Origin: Bacteroidota bacterium | Lineage (GTDB): Bacteria; Bacteroidota; Ignavibacteria; Kryptoniales; JAKASW01 | Direction of reading: 5' to 3' | Assembly (NCBI GenBank): GCA_021845665.1 | Contig: JAJZVO010000030.1 | Coordinates: 1 to 51,156 of the forward strand | Length of the DNA: 51,156 nucleotides | Shown: positions 35,033 to 44,752 of the stretch, one piece after another | Layout of the letters: every line of letters starts with the position of its first letter | Numbering within the stretch: position 1 is the first letter of the stretch | The notes under the pieces: generated by a model | What the model saw: only the letters and a program-made list of their open reading frames with translations | Databases searched by the model: none | What the model was told of the DNA's origin: nothing | Position numbers and translations under genes: made by a program

Positions 35033-36649
35033 CTATTTCAGGAAGAGAAGTTTTTTCGTTTCATTAAATGTTACGGGGCTTCCCGACAGGGGTCTGGCCG
35101 ACAAACGATAATAGTAAACACCGCTCGCCATTCCCGTTGCATTCCACCGGCGTTCGTAATTACCCGCAGGCAATTCTTCTGAAACTATCGTCGACACCTC
35201 TCTGCCGATCGAATCGAATATTACTAGCGATACGAATGAACCGGACGGAATACTGAAGGAGATGTTTGTGGATGGATTAAAGGGGTTTGGATAATTCTGA
35301 TCGAGCACATAGCCCTGAATCATGTTCATGGATTTAATGCCCGTCGCTGTCGTGTCCGCCCCCGTGAATAGGCTCAAATCGATCGAGCCGCCCATTTTTT
35401 TGTATCCCGTCGTATCGGGATGCAGGCCATCGTTTTGATATGTCGACACGAGACTCAGGGTATCCTGAGGATTTCGCATGACGCGATCGAAATCGATGCA
35501 CGCGTCTAAGTTGCCCGGCGTGCGGATCCACTCGTTGACGATCTCCCGGCACGATTCGCTGTAGTGGTTATAGTAACCGTTGCCCTTGAAGGGCGTTATG
35601 GTAGCGCCGTAGATCCTGATATTTTCCGCGTGGGCCTTGACGATCATCTGCTTGTAAGCAGCGATGAGATTGCTGGCCACTGTACTTGCAGCAGTGGCAG
35701 AGTGCACGCCGCCGATATCGTTGACTCCTTCGAAAACGATAGCCCAGCGCACGCCGCTCTGGCTGATAATATCCCGATCGAACCTGCTTACTCCCGTCGG
35801 TCCGAGTCCGCCCGCAAGCACACAGTTGCCTCCAATTCCCATGTTGAGAACTCCCACCTCTTGCGTACTCGAATCCTGGAGCAGGCGTTCCGAGAGGATA
35901 TCCGGCCACCGGTTCTGGAGGTTTGTGGTCGAACCCCGCCCATCGGTAATGGAGTTTCCGAGTATTGCGACACAGGCCGCTGTCGAGGGCGCGAGCACGT
36001 CGATTGTGTTGATGTTGTACCAGTGATCCGTAGTGACGGCGCCGGCAAAACTGCTCGATGAAGACTCATCTCCGGCCAAAATATAAGAAGTAGTGCGGGA
36101 GCCGGGATGGCCGGTTACAGTGGACGATGTCTGGCCATAATAAATGGTGATAGCCAGCTGCATCCTCGGTGTCAGGTGGAATGCGATCGGATCCGATATT
36201 ACCGCTTCACCGGCTGCCATTGTCACATCGGGGCTGCCGGCAAACTGGAGTTCTTTCTCCGTGGACGTATCGATGCTGCTTCCTCCCGCCGACACGGCGA
36301 TCCGGACGGATTTCATCGTAACGGCGCTCGTGCTGAATTCGTCGGAGAATTTTACACGCAGTGTGTCGCCGCCAATCGATACATCCACAACCTGTCGCAA
36401 TGAATTGCCGGTCAGGCCTGGCGAAGGAGGCATATTGCCGGGCTCGACGAGCTGCGGCGCGGTGCTCCACGTTCCAACCCACTTCTTTGCCGGGGATGGA
36501 GTTCCTGTCTGTTGACAATAACAAAACGAGGACAAAAAGGAAATCATGAGGAACATGATTGCAACGAAAGGGCTCCCAGGTGCAAACTTCACTGAGCGAA
36601 ACACCCTTTGGCCCGGAACATGGTGCAGATTAGAGTTAAGAGATATCAT
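35033..36649 (-). CDS. SGNH/GDSL-type carbohydrate esterase with T9SS tail
   Basis: 538 aa if started at the ATG at 36649, which follows GGAGAAGTTTCA; an ATG six codons earlier has no site. An unusually long signal region ends near FLSSFCYCQ. The opening VGTWSTAPQLVEPG and the blocks GNSITDGRG (Ser nucleophile), NMGIGGN, EGVNDIGG and NDGLHPDTTGY (Asp and His) are the four SGNH hydrolase blocks. Such enzymes include acetyl-xylan and rhamnogalacturonan acetylesterases. Given the neighbours, removal of O-acetyl groups from xylan is likely (inference). A T9SS tail of about 85 residues follows (NYPNPFNPSTNI, FDSIGREVSTIV, ETKKLLFLK), so it acts outside the cell. Confidence 0.88.
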   Translation of the reverse strand: MISLNSNLHHVPGQRVFRSVKFAPGSPFVAIMFLMISFLSSFCYCQQTGTPSPAKKWVGTWSTAPQLVEPGNMPPSPGLTGNSLRQVVDVSIGGDTLRVKFSDEFSTSAVTMKSVRIAVSAGGSSIDTSTEKELQFAGSPDVTMAAGEAVISDPIAFHLTPRMQLAITIYYGQTSSTVTGHPGSRTTSYILAGDESSSSSFAGAVTTDHWYNINTIDVLAPSTAACVAILGNSITDGRGSTTNLQNRWPDILSERLLQDSSTQEVGVLNMGIGGNCVLAGGLGPTGVSRFDRDIISQSGVRWAIVFEGVNDIGGVHSATAASTVASNLIAAYKQMIVKAHAENIRIYGATITPFKGNGYYNHYSESCREIVNEWIRTPGNLDACIDFDRVMRNPQDTLSLVSTYQNDGLHPDTTGYKKMGGSIDLSLFTGADTTATGIKSMNMIQGYVLDQNYPNPFNPSTNISFSIPSGSFVSLVIFDSIGREVSTIVSEELPAGNYERRWNATGMASGVYYYRLSARPLSGSPVTFNETKKLLFLK

Positions 36650-36688
36650 TGAAACTTCTCCGATCATTCTTATCGATTGGATCTCATG

Positions 36689-38203
36689 CTACTTCTCGTA
36701 TAGCATCTTAATCGTCTGTGAAAAATCTCCGGCCTGCATACGGCAGAGATAGACTCCGCTCGCAAGACCGTTCGCATTCCATTGCAGTTTGTGTTCGCCT
36801 GCGGGAACGCTGCCTTCCACCAATGTCTCGATCTCTCTTCCCGTAATATCATAGACTTTCAGGGCAACATGTCCAGCCGTTGGCAGATAGAAGACTATCG
36901 TCGTCGATGGATTGAAGGGGTTCGGGAAATTCGCACACAACTGATACCTCGTGGGCGGAGCGATTCCGGCATGCTGTCTAACGGCAGTCACCAGGTCCGT
37001 TCCATCTCCCACGAGCTGAATCTGCTCCAACTGGTTTGTGCCGATCCCCTTTCCGTTCAACAGGTAGAGATGATTATCGGTTATCGACGAAGTCGATGTC
37101 CCGTCCATCAGAGGGGCGGGGAGCGGAAACGACTTCGCTGCTGGATCGAGGCCCATTATATTCGCACCTATGCTGTCGGTTGCGACCGGATCCAGTCCCG
37201 CGAAGAGCGCATGTTTCGTAACAGGGGAGAAGTTCGCGCACCAGACCCCTTCCCCGCCGGTGGCGCACTTGATAGCATCGACAACGGCAAGATGAACAGG
37301 CCGGGCAGCATTCAGATCGCAAATCGTCTCCGGAAGATAATTCCACTCCGAGTCGGTGCTTTTCGCATGGTGGAGCATCCCTCTGCGGCCGTTGTCGTTC
37401 GTGATCATATATAACGGCTTGGGGACCGCGCCGACCTGGTTCTTGAGCGAACACGTGAGACCGGCACCCGAATGGTGCTTGAGTTTCGGAATGGACACGT
37501 ACACATCGACATCCTTAAGAATCTTATTCATCGTAAACGATGCAAAATTGTAGTAGTTGCTGCCGGTGGATAAGGTAGTGATATTAGCACTGCTGGTATC
37601 GTTCAGGTCGACCACATTACAGCCCAGCGCTTTAACTGCACCTGCATATCCGAAGGCATCGTTGGATCCGAAGGGAACTTTAGAACCAGTGTTCTGCCAC
37701 GTCGAGTCCCAAAGGGCCTCGACTATATAGAGATCGGTGGGGTTCACTCCCGCGTCGATGATGAACTGGCCGACGGCCTGGATGACGGCGGGGTGAGTCC
37801 ACATTGCTTCGGTCGCGGTATATCCGCCCAGCTTTGGATTTGAGGCATTTCCAGAGCCGCCCGTAAGATTAATTTTTATCGCCACCTTCTTCCCTTTTTG
37901 GAATAGTGCCGACACTTTGCCGGATTCATACTGATCGAGAAGCTCGAGAAGGTACCGCACTTTCTGCTTCACGCCTCCGGCGGCATCATCAAAGGCGTAA
38001 CTGTCAGCAGGGGTATTTGTAGAATCCGTTATGGCAACCGTCGCAAGGAAATAAGCGGTTCGTCTATGGCCGTAAGCGAACACTCCGGAAGGGCTGAGAT
38101 AGGGCACGATAAGCAAGCCCGCGACGGCGGTGCCTGCCCTTTTGATGAACTCACGCCGCGATGGCTTCATTTCATAGACCATTTCATTATCCCTTTTTGT
38201 CAT
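36689..38203 (-). CDS. Tat-exported DUF362 protein with T9SS sorting tail
   Basis: 504 aa; ATG preceded by AGGAGG. The N terminus has the twin-arginine motif SRREFIKRAG and a hydrophobic stretch (AVAGLLIVPYL), so export folded through Tat is expected. The body matches DUF362: VAIKINLTGGSG, IPKLKHHSGAGLTCSLKNQVG, VDAIKCATGGEGVW and FAGLDPVATDSIGANIMG. The C terminus is a complete T9SS tail (NFPNPFNPSTTI, YDITGREIETLV, TIKMLYEK). DUF362 is of unknown function and is sometimes linked to metal or iron-sulfur binding. Tat export implies a cofactor inserted in the cytoplasm before surface display. It lies 73 bp after the spermidine-synthase-like gene. Its role in the polysaccharide locus is unknown. 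Confidence 0.88.
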   Translation of the reverse strand: MTKRDNEMVYEMKPSRREFIKRAGTAVAGLLIVPYLSPSGVFAYGHRRTAYFLATVAITDSTNTPADSYAFDDAAGGVKQKVRYLLELLDQYESGKVSALFQKGKKVAIKINLTGGSGNASNPKLGGYTATEAMWTHPAVIQAVGQFIIDAGVNPTDLYIVEALWDSTWQNTGSKVPFGSNDAFGYAGAVKALGCNVVDLNDTSSANITTLSTGSNYYNFASFTMNKILKDVDVYVSIPKLKHHSGAGLTCSLKNQVGAVPKPLYMITNDNGRRGMLHHAKSTDSEWNYLPETICDLNAARPVHLAVVDAIKCATGGEGVWCANFSPVTKHALFAGLDPVATDSIGANIMGLDPAAKSFPLPAPLMDGTSTSSITDNHLYLLNGKGIGTNQLEQIQLVGDGTDLVTAVRQHAGIAPPTRYQLCANFPNPFNPSTTIVFYLPTAGHVALKVYDITGREIETLVEGSVPAGEHKLQWNANGLASGVYLCRMQAGDFSQTIKMLYEK

Positions 38204-38276
38204 ACAGCCTCCTGATTGTGCTGCGTTTTCCTATTCTGTCATAGACACTTTCATTCTTCCTTTCCGAAAACTAAAG

Positions 38277-40616
38277 TCATCCTCCGGCATAAGTCGCCGC
38301 AGAAAGAAAGACGACAACATAACAGAACAATCCGACCGCAAAAGAGAACGTAAAACCGATTTGCATTGACAGGATGACCGCCGCAACCGAGCCGAGGACC
38401 GACATCGCTCCATTCACGCCGTACATCCATGGGACATATTGTTCCATGTTGGTTTGCTTCAAGAGTTGAATCGCGGTCGGGAAAGGAATTCCGAGCAGAA
38501 ATCCGAGCGGGAGAATCAACAAAACACTCAGCAAGGCGCGCACGACATTGCCTGCCTCCGTGAAGCCGCTCAGGATCGATGAATAACCTGCGGCCAGAAA
38601 CACTCCGACAATGATGATAGCGGCGGATCCAATACTCAACCGCCTGTAGATATTGCCCGGAAAGATCTCATTTCCGAAGTAGCTGCCCAATCCCATGCCC
38701 ACTAAAAGTGAGCTCAGGAGTATGGACAGGGCAATCGTGGGCGATCCGATATAGAGCACCATCTTCTGGAACAGCGTCACCTCGATTATCATGAAGCCGA
38801 GCCCGATAGAGGCGAAGACAATCAGCGGCAAAACGAGTGCGGCCGTCTCGCTCTTCCTTTTTTTCCTTATCAAAGCAAATGGAATTAGAAACACAGCAAG
38901 ATTCACTCCCGCCACACCTCCGAGCAGCCAGGCAAAGTCCGGCGATATTCCTTTCCTCAGCTCGTAGAAATACGGAATATCGTCTCTGCACGGTTCAATA
39001 TTGAATTCGCTCCGATTTATGTAATTATCCATCGAGACGCGATTGGTCGCAATTTCTTTCAACAACCGGTTCACCATAGTATTCGGCAATCTGCCGGCGG
39101 CTCCGGGCAAGTAAGTTACGTTCGGAAACATCCCGGGAATTATTTTCATCACTCCACGGATGCGCGCGAGATCGTCCGGACTAAACGAAGCTTTCCGTAC
39201 CACGATAGTGGGTGCGTAATCCTTTTCCAGAACGACGAAGTGATCGCTTGCCCGCTCGCTGCCGATTCCCATGTCATGGAACGCCGTCATCGTCGTGATT
39301 ATCAGTCGAAGCAGCTCCAGCCTGTTGTGGACTGTAAAGGTCAACTCGCCCGATGGGGTCAGTATGTTCATGTAGTCTTTGATCGCTTCAACGGTGAGAA
39401 GATAATTCTCGCTCATCGCCAGGTTGTCGATGTTTTGAAGCTGCTGGGTGGACGGAAGCGACATCACTATGAGATCGTATTGCATTCTTGTCCGTTTGAC
39501 AAAGCTGCGCCCTTCTCCTGTGATTATCTTGACATTTGGGAAATCGTTGTAGATTCCGCCGTCGAATTGTCTATGATTCCTGACTATCTTGACGAAATCA
39601 GGATTCACCTCGACGCCCGTGATATTCTTAACGCCACCGAACAATCCCATCAGTATTTCCTTGCCTCCGCCGGGGCCTATGACGAGCATATTGTTTTTCT
39701 GCCCGTCATCGAGAAACAGAAATGGTATCGCGGTAGTCTGACTCAGCAACATATCATAGAGCACCTTCCCCGGTTTCGCCACATTTCCGTTGAACCGGTA
39801 CATCTGCGTGCCTGCAGCACCATCGATGAACAGCTGCCTTACGACATCCTGATGGCTGTAACTCACGAGATCGGTCCTGCCGTATATGCTCCATCGGCTA
39901 TCGATGATCGTGGCCTTCGTGTCGACATTCGGGTAGACATGGAAGAAATCTTTTTCGGGAACGTTGCCTATCGGTATCTCGCCGAGTATTTCCGAGCGCC
40001 CATTAATCACGAGGAACATTAGAGCGATCGAAAGAATAGAGTAAAGAGCCGCCGGCATCCCCTTGCGAACTCTCTCTCGAGAGAGCCGCACGGAAGCGGC
40101 GAATACTAAAAGGGAAATGAGAAGCACTGAGTTCGGGGCGCCAAGGTAGCTCAGTAAGGCTATAGACGCTATCGAACCCGCCGCCGCACCGGCGAGATCG
40201 GCCGCGTACAACCTGAAGCTCAGCCCAGCAAAACGCTTGAATATCTGTGCGTATGCTATCCCTGCCAGGAAGAAAGGAATTATGAGGAGAAAGGAGAAGA
40301 TGAACGGATCGGTAATGCCGAGCTTTGTTACCATTACGATAAAGAGAAGGAAAGATACACCGGCAAGAAAGAGGACGCGCAAAACTATTTTGCCGACGTT
40401 TGTTCCGTCGCCGCGCATGAGGAAGTAGTACGAGAATATCCCGCCCGCGCCAAGACCGAGGATGGCAAACGAAAGGATCATGAAGGCGAAATCATAAGCG
40501 AATATGACGGATGAAATCCGGGTGGAGACGATCTCGAAACATAAGACCGCCGCGGAGAGAAGAAACAGACTTAGATAGATTCGACTACTATTCATTTCAA
40601 TTTCTCTCAGCACCAT
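38277..40616 (-). CDS. Membrane-embedded spermidine-synthase-like protein
   Basis: 779 aa. About six or seven N-terminal transmembrane helices (from YLSLFLLSAAVLCFEIVSTR to about residue 220) precede a Rossmann domain with the nucleotide motif MLVIGPGGGKEIL, GVEVNPDFVKIV and YDLIVMSLPS, as in spermidine synthase/methyltransferase folds. More helices follow (from about residue 585: LLGGVAGVNLAVFLIPFALI, IGLGFMIIEVTLFQKM, LLILPLGFLLGIPFPTAIQLL). The long soluble domain would face one side of the inner membrane. Relatives with this fusion are annotated only as spermine/spermidine synthase-like, and the substrate is unknown. The gene starts six bases after the CE15 stop and precedes DUF362, so all three are probably co-expressed. 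An alternative ATG seven codons downstream is possible. Confidence 0.85.
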   Translation of the reverse strand: MVLREIEMNSSRIYLSLFLLSAAVLCFEIVSTRISSVIFAYDFAFMILSFAILGLGAGGIFSYYFLMRGDGTNVGKIVLRVLFLAGVSFLLFIVMVTKLGITDPFIFSFLLIIPFFLAGIAYAQIFKRFAGLSFRLYAADLAGAAAGSIASIALLSYLGAPNSVLLISLLVFAASVRLSRERVRKGMPAALYSILSIALMFLVINGRSEILGEIPIGNVPEKDFFHVYPNVDTKATIIDSRWSIYGRTDLVSYSHQDVVRQLFIDGAAGTQMYRFNGNVAKPGKVLYDMLLSQTTAIPFLFLDDGQKNNMLVIGPGGGKEILMGLFGGVKNITGVEVNPDFVKIVRNHRQFDGGIYNDFPNVKIITGEGRSFVKRTRMQYDLIVMSLPSTQQLQNIDNLAMSENYLLTVEAIKDYMNILTPSGELTFTVHNRLELLRLIITTMTAFHDMGIGSERASDHFVVLEKDYAPTIVVRKASFSPDDLARIRGVMKIIPGMFPNVTYLPGAAGRLPNTMVNRLLKEIATNRVSMDNYINRSEFNIEPCRDDIPYFYELRKGISPDFAWLLGGVAGVNLAVFLIPFALIRKKRKSETAALVLPLIVFASIGLGFMIIEVTLFQKMVLYIGSPTIALSILLSSLLVGMGLGSYFGNEIFPGNIYRRLSIGSAAIIIVGVFLAAGYSSILSGFTEAGNVVRALLSVLLILPLGFLLGIPFPTAIQLLKQTNMEQYVPWMYGVNGAMSVLGSVAAVILSMQIGFTFSFAVGLFCYVVVFLSAATYAGG

Positions 40617-40622
40617 TTGACC

Positions 40623-43004
40623 CTACTTCAACAAAAGCAGTTTCATTGTCTTTACAAACTTACCCGCCTCGATTCTGTAGAAATAAACTCCGTTCGCCAG
40701 TCTGCTTGCTTCGAAAGTGACTTCATAATAACCGGCGGACAATTCCCTATCGACCAGAGTTTCTATCTCTCTTCCCAGGAGATCGTAGATCGTTAGTCTT
40801 GTCGGCGCCGATATCGGCAAAGCGAATTTTATTTTCGTAGATGGGTTGAACGGATTCGGATAGTTCTGGTTCAGTGAAAACTCAGCGGGCATTCCGCGTC
40901 CTCTTATCACGGCCGTCGGATTCGAAGAAGCCTCGTTGCTGTATACCGATTCCAGTGAATCGTTATATGCCTTCACACGGTAGATATATGTTTGAGACTG
41001 GCCGGCACTTTTGTCCACATATTCGCTCCCGCTCCCGTGCAATGTATCGACGACGCCGAAAGTCGTATCGGTACTCTGCCGGCGTTCGATCACATATCCA
41101 CTTTCAATAGTGGAATTGTCCTTCCAGGTCAGGATTATCCCACTCGACCCGCTGTCCTGAGCGACAAGATTCGTCGGCGCGTATATAAATGTAAACCCCG
41201 GCACGTCACTCCATGGACCTGAGCCTGCGAGATTGACCGCTTTGACGTGCCAGAAGTATTCAAGTCCCTCAGAGAACCATGAGATGATTTTGAACGTATC
41301 GGACACCATCGCCTGCTTGGAAATATTATCGAACGTCGGCCAGCGTGATATCTGGATCTGATACTGATCCGCATCCTGTACCTTTTTCCAGGTGAATGTG
41401 CAATAGCCGTTCCCGGAAGGGAATGCGGAAACCGGCTCCGCGGTAGAAGGCGCAGTCTGCGTCGTGATGAAATTCCAGATATTGCTCCACGGACCTAGGG
41501 CAGCAGAAGTACTCACCCTGACGCGCCAATAGTACTTCCGGTTTTTCGATAGTCCGCTGAATGCTACAGACGTATCCGTCGTCGTCGAATCGGTCATGTC
41601 GATTGTCTTGAAAGACTGGTCGGTCGAAAGTTGAACCAGATATTTTTGGGCCTTCTCTATCCTGTACCATTTCAACGTAACGCTTGTATCCATGCCCGCC
41701 TGGGCGTTGGACGGATAGGCCAACTTCGCGAAATAAGTCGTGTCCTTGGCGAGTGTCGGGTCCGTCCAGGTAATCCATTTGGAAAGATCTATGCTGTAGG
41801 AATTGTCGGAGAAGTTGCTCGTGTTAACGGTATCCTTGCCGAGCATGTACTTGTCCACGAAGGCTTCGATCTCGGGCACCTGGCTAGACGGGACGAGGCA
41901 GTGCATATGCCCGCCGACGATGGAGAAGCCGAACCTGTCGGGTATGCCGAAAGCTTCGTAGACCTGCCTGCATGCTTCGCTGGCAACGTAGCACGACGGA
42001 TTTGAGAGCCAGGTGTAATCAGGATTTCCCGTGACAAACAACGCGCGGGGAGCACACATTGCCATCAGCTCGTGATGGTCCTCGGGGAGACGTGAGACAT
42101 TATCGCCGGAAAACCGGTTCATCGAATTCATGAACCAGTTGTAGTTCGTGTTACCTATGCCTTCAACGCTGTTGGCCGGCTCTGTCTGAGAATATCTCCA
42201 TGAGGTGGCCCCGCCGCCGCCTGATTCCTGTGCGATCGTAAGCGCGATACGCTCGTCGAACGCTCCGGCGAATAGCGCCATCTTGCCGGCGTACGAACAG
42301 CCGGTGACCGCAATGTGCTTCAGATCTATCGGGAGACCGTTTTGCACGAGTTCCAGGCCGTCGATCAACCGGCTGACCCCCCATGCCCAGGCGCTGTACT
42401 GCCCGGAGTTGTCGAGGTTGAGATAAGGATAGAGCCGGTAATAGGGATCGGTATTCGAGGGATTACCGTACGACGTCACCTGGTCGTGCAGGAACGCGAT
42501 CTCCGCAATGTTCCGGCTCGAAAAGATGCTCCCCGGAACGCCGCCGCTGGGACTGTTCATACCGATCACGACCGGAAAGGGCCCGGTCCCGGACGGAAGG
42601 ATGACTCTCGAAGTCAGTGTGAGCGTCCGGCCATTCACTGTTACATTTACCGTGAGTATGCTGTCGGAGTAGCTTGCAGTGATGCTGTCCGGCCGTGGAG
42701 GCTTTGGACCGATTTCGTAATTCTGAATCTGTGCGCCGATCTCGGCCCGCCTGAGCCGCCAATCCGAGTAGTTCGACATGCGCCCTCTTTCGTCGGCCCA
42801 CTGGAACGGGTCCGGCAACGGATGGATGATTCGCAGTTCGCTGAATGAAGGCAAGTAGGGGATCGGACAGTCGGCGCCCGTGTTTTCGACGTTATACACT
42901 AGGGGCATTGTTTGAGCCGATGCATCAATGAACGCGTAAGTGCCTGAGATCAAAATCAGGATTACCAGCCACATTCTCATCTTGATTTTCCTGCCTTTCA
43001 TCAT
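40623..43004 (-). CDS. CE15 glucuronoyl esterase with fibronectin-like modules and T9SS tail
   Basis: 793 aa. Its start overlaps the isomerase stop (ATGA). Signal peptide 1-31 (FIDASAQ). The CE15 alpha/beta-hydrolase carries the diagnostic nucleophile motif TGCSYAGKMALFAGAFDERI (Ser237), AWAWGVSRLIDGLE, the following AQESGGGG (acidic residue) and a histidine in GGHMHCLVP (His366/368). Known CE15 enzymes cut ester bonds between lignin alcohols and 4-O-methylglucuronoyl side groups of xylan. Residues about 405-700 hold three fibronectin-III-like domains (YYWRVRVS, YFWHVKAVN, YIYRVKAYN). The T9SS tail ends the protein (NYPNPFNPSTKI, YDLLGREIETLV, TMKLLLLK). Together with GH30_8 it marks glucuronoxylan as the target. 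Confidence 0.92.
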   Translation of the reverse strand: MMKGRKIKMRMWLVILILISGTYAFIDASAQTMPLVYNVENTGADCPIPYLPSFSELRIIHPLPDPFQWADERGRMSNYSDWRLRRAEIGAQIQNYEIGPKPPRPDSITASYSDSILTVNVTVNGRTLTLTSRVILPSGTGPFPVVIGMNSPSGGVPGSIFSSRNIAEIAFLHDQVTSYGNPSNTDPYYRLYPYLNLDNSGQYSAWAWGVSRLIDGLELVQNGLPIDLKHIAVTGCSYAGKMALFAGAFDERIALTIAQESGGGGATSWRYSQTEPANSVEGIGNTNYNWFMNSMNRFSGDNVSRLPEDHHELMAMCAPRALFVTGNPDYTWLSNPSCYVASEACRQVYEAFGIPDRFGFSIVGGHMHCLVPSSQVPEIEAFVDKYMLGKDTVNTSNFSDNSYSIDLSKWITWTDPTLAKDTTYFAKLAYPSNAQAGMDTSVTLKWYRIEKAQKYLVQLSTDQSFKTIDMTDSTTTDTSVAFSGLSKNRKYYWRVRVSTSAALGPWSNIWNFITTQTAPSTAEPVSAFPSGNGYCTFTWKKVQDADQYQIQISRWPTFDNISKQAMVSDTFKIISWFSEGLEYFWHVKAVNLAGSGPWSDVPGFTFIYAPTNLVAQDSGSSGIILTWKDNSTIESGYVIERRQSTDTTFGVVDTLHGSGSEYVDKSAGQSQTYIYRVKAYNDSLESVYSNEASSNPTAVIRGRGMPAEFSLNQNYPNPFNPSTKIKFALPISAPTRLTIYDLLGREIETLVDRELSAGYYEVTFEASRLANGVYFYRIEAGKFVKTMKLLLLK

Positions 43005-44752
43005 TGCGGATTGATTCCGCTGGATATGAGGTTCTGCCGGAGAACATCGCCGTAGATGGTAACGGCGTATTTCTTCCTCAGCAGTTCCGTTACGGATTGG
43101 GCAATCCTGTTTCGGTAGTACTTTCTAAAATTATCAACGATGGATTTTCTTGCATCGTCGAAGGTCAGCTGTTTATCGCCCCTTGTCGCCATGCATTTAA
43201 TGAGTGCATACTGTTTCCCCGTTGCAGAATCATCGTAGTCGATCGGCCCGGCAGTCTCGAACAACTTCAGCTTGAACGCGGCTTCGCCCAGGTATGGCGG
43301 CTCTGTAGAGAAATATGAAGCTATCGTGCCGTCGCGCTTCCTGACATATGTCTTCACCAGAACCGTCCCGGCCAGCTTCTCAAAGTGAACTCCCTGATCG
43401 AGCTTCTCCTTCAGCTTTTCGATCTCGCTCTCGCTCGAATCGACGACTGCGTAAATGTTCACCTTGGCCAGTTGATAGTATAATGAATCGCGATTTGCCT
43501 GATAGAAAACCTTGAGAGCTTCTTCAGTTGCCGGTGGAATCTGTTTGTCAATAACTTGACCGTCATAGATCCTGATAATCCCGTTAATCAAATCGGGGTC
43601 CTTAGTACCCGGATTTAAAATATCCTTCTCGAGGCCAAGCCCGCGCGCCCTCCGGACAATCTTGTCTGTCCGCACTGCCTCCAGGATGAATTTCTTGAAA
43701 TCGTCTTCTCCTATCCCGGTGCCTCTTCCCAGCGTGAGGACATCGTTTATCAAGTGAAGGTATTCCCTGAGAACGACTTTACCTCCGTCATATTCAAGTA
43801 TCGGAAAATTATCCCCTTGCGAAAGGACGCTGCCAATCGTATCTGAATATACGGTTTGATAGAAACCCGGAATGTTCGACCAGCGAAGGAGCCGTCTCAT
43901 TCCCAATTCGTTCCACTTTACAGAGCTCTCATTCACGAGGCTCTTTTTCATCCGATCAAATTCGTTGCCGGCCACAAACATATATTTCCCGGCGAGCGCC
44001 CGCCGAATGTCATCCTTCGCCTCCTCATATGATGGAACACCGACGGTGTCAATTCTGTCGACTTTGACGACACGGATGTCCTTGCTGGTTTCCACGATGT
44101 CGACGCGACCGACTGAAAGGTGAAAAATGGCGCCGTACATGGGTGCAAAGAGACTCATCTTCCAGGTAAGGGGAGGCATAAGATCGCAGTCATCGGTTGA
44201 TTTCGTGTCACTGGAACACTCTCTTGCCAGTTCGGTAAAGCTTACACCACTCTCTATCTTCGTCCTCAATATCTTCGCGAGCGATTTTAATGAATCCATC
44301 ACTTGTGGAGATGCGGACTTCGGCTTCATCAGGACAATTTGCCTGTAGACAACTTCCTTCCCCATTTGCTTGTATGCATTCCGCACGGCTTCCTTGCCGA
44401 CATATTTGTCGAAAAACTGTGTGTTGAAATACTCGATCGCCAGTTCTTCATTCAGTACCCGCATGATACCCTGAAGCAGATCTCTCTTCTCGTTCAATCT
44501 CCTGTCAAAGAAGTCGATCACTTTCATCCTGTTGAGTATCATGTCGTCGAGCGCCTTGCGAGCCGCCTCAGGGATGTTATTACTGTACCTGTAGGTGTAC
44601 TGATAATCGATGACATATCGCTTCAGTTCGGGAAAGCTTATAGTGTACTTGTCTGTTATTCTTGCGACGATGTCCTGCTGCTGGGAGTGCAGGGGTTCGC
44701 AATAGAAAAGGAGAGCCAATGCGATAAAAAGGAAGAACAGGTGTCTGGTCAT
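43001..44752 (-). CDS. Periplasmic parvulin-type peptidyl-prolyl isomerase (SurA-like)
   Basis: 583 aa from the ATG at 44752 (GTGGAGAACCATC before it); signal peptide 1-24 (ALALLFYCEPLHSQ). An N-terminal SurA-like helical region (YRYSNNIPEAARKALDDMILNRM) is followed by a PpiC/rotamase domain (YRQIVLMKPKSASPQ, SFTELARECSSDTKSTDDCDLMPPL). A second parvulin-like segment starts at about residue 430 (LAKVNIYAVVDSS, KTYVRKRDGTIASYFS). The family assists folding of outer-membrane barrels and secreted proteins. Its placement between the receptor/beta-helix pair and CE15, with a four-base overlap to CE15, suggests a dedicated chaperone for products of this operon (inference). It may equally be a general isomerase captured here. 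Confidence 0.85.
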   Translation of the reverse strand: MTRHLFFLFIALALLFYCEPLHSQQQDIVARITDKYTISFPELKRYVIDYQYTYRYSNNIPEAARKALDDMILNRMKVIDFFDRRLNEKRDLLQGIMRVLNEELAIEYFNTQFFDKYVGKEAVRNAYKQMGKEVVYRQIVLMKPKSASPQVMDSLKSLAKILRTKIESGVSFTELARECSSDTKSTDDCDLMPPLTWKMSLFAPMYGAIFHLSVGRVDIVETSKDIRVVKVDRIDTVGVPSYEEAKDDIRRALAGKYMFVAGNEFDRMKKSLVNESSVKWNELGMRRLLRWSNIPGFYQTVYSDTIGSVLSQGDNFPILEYDGGKVVLREYLHLINDVLTLGRGTGIGEDDFKKFILEAVRTDKIVRRARGLGLEKDILNPGTKDPDLINGIIRIYDGQVIDKQIPPATEEALKVFYQANRDSLYYQLAKVNIYAVVDSSESEIEKLKEKLDQGVHFEKLAGTVLVKTYVRKRDGTIASYFSTEPPYLGEAAFKLKLFETAGPIDYDDSATGKQYALIKCMATRGDKQLTFDDARKSIVDNFRKYYRNRIAQSVTELLRKKYAVTIYGDVLRQNLISSGINPQ

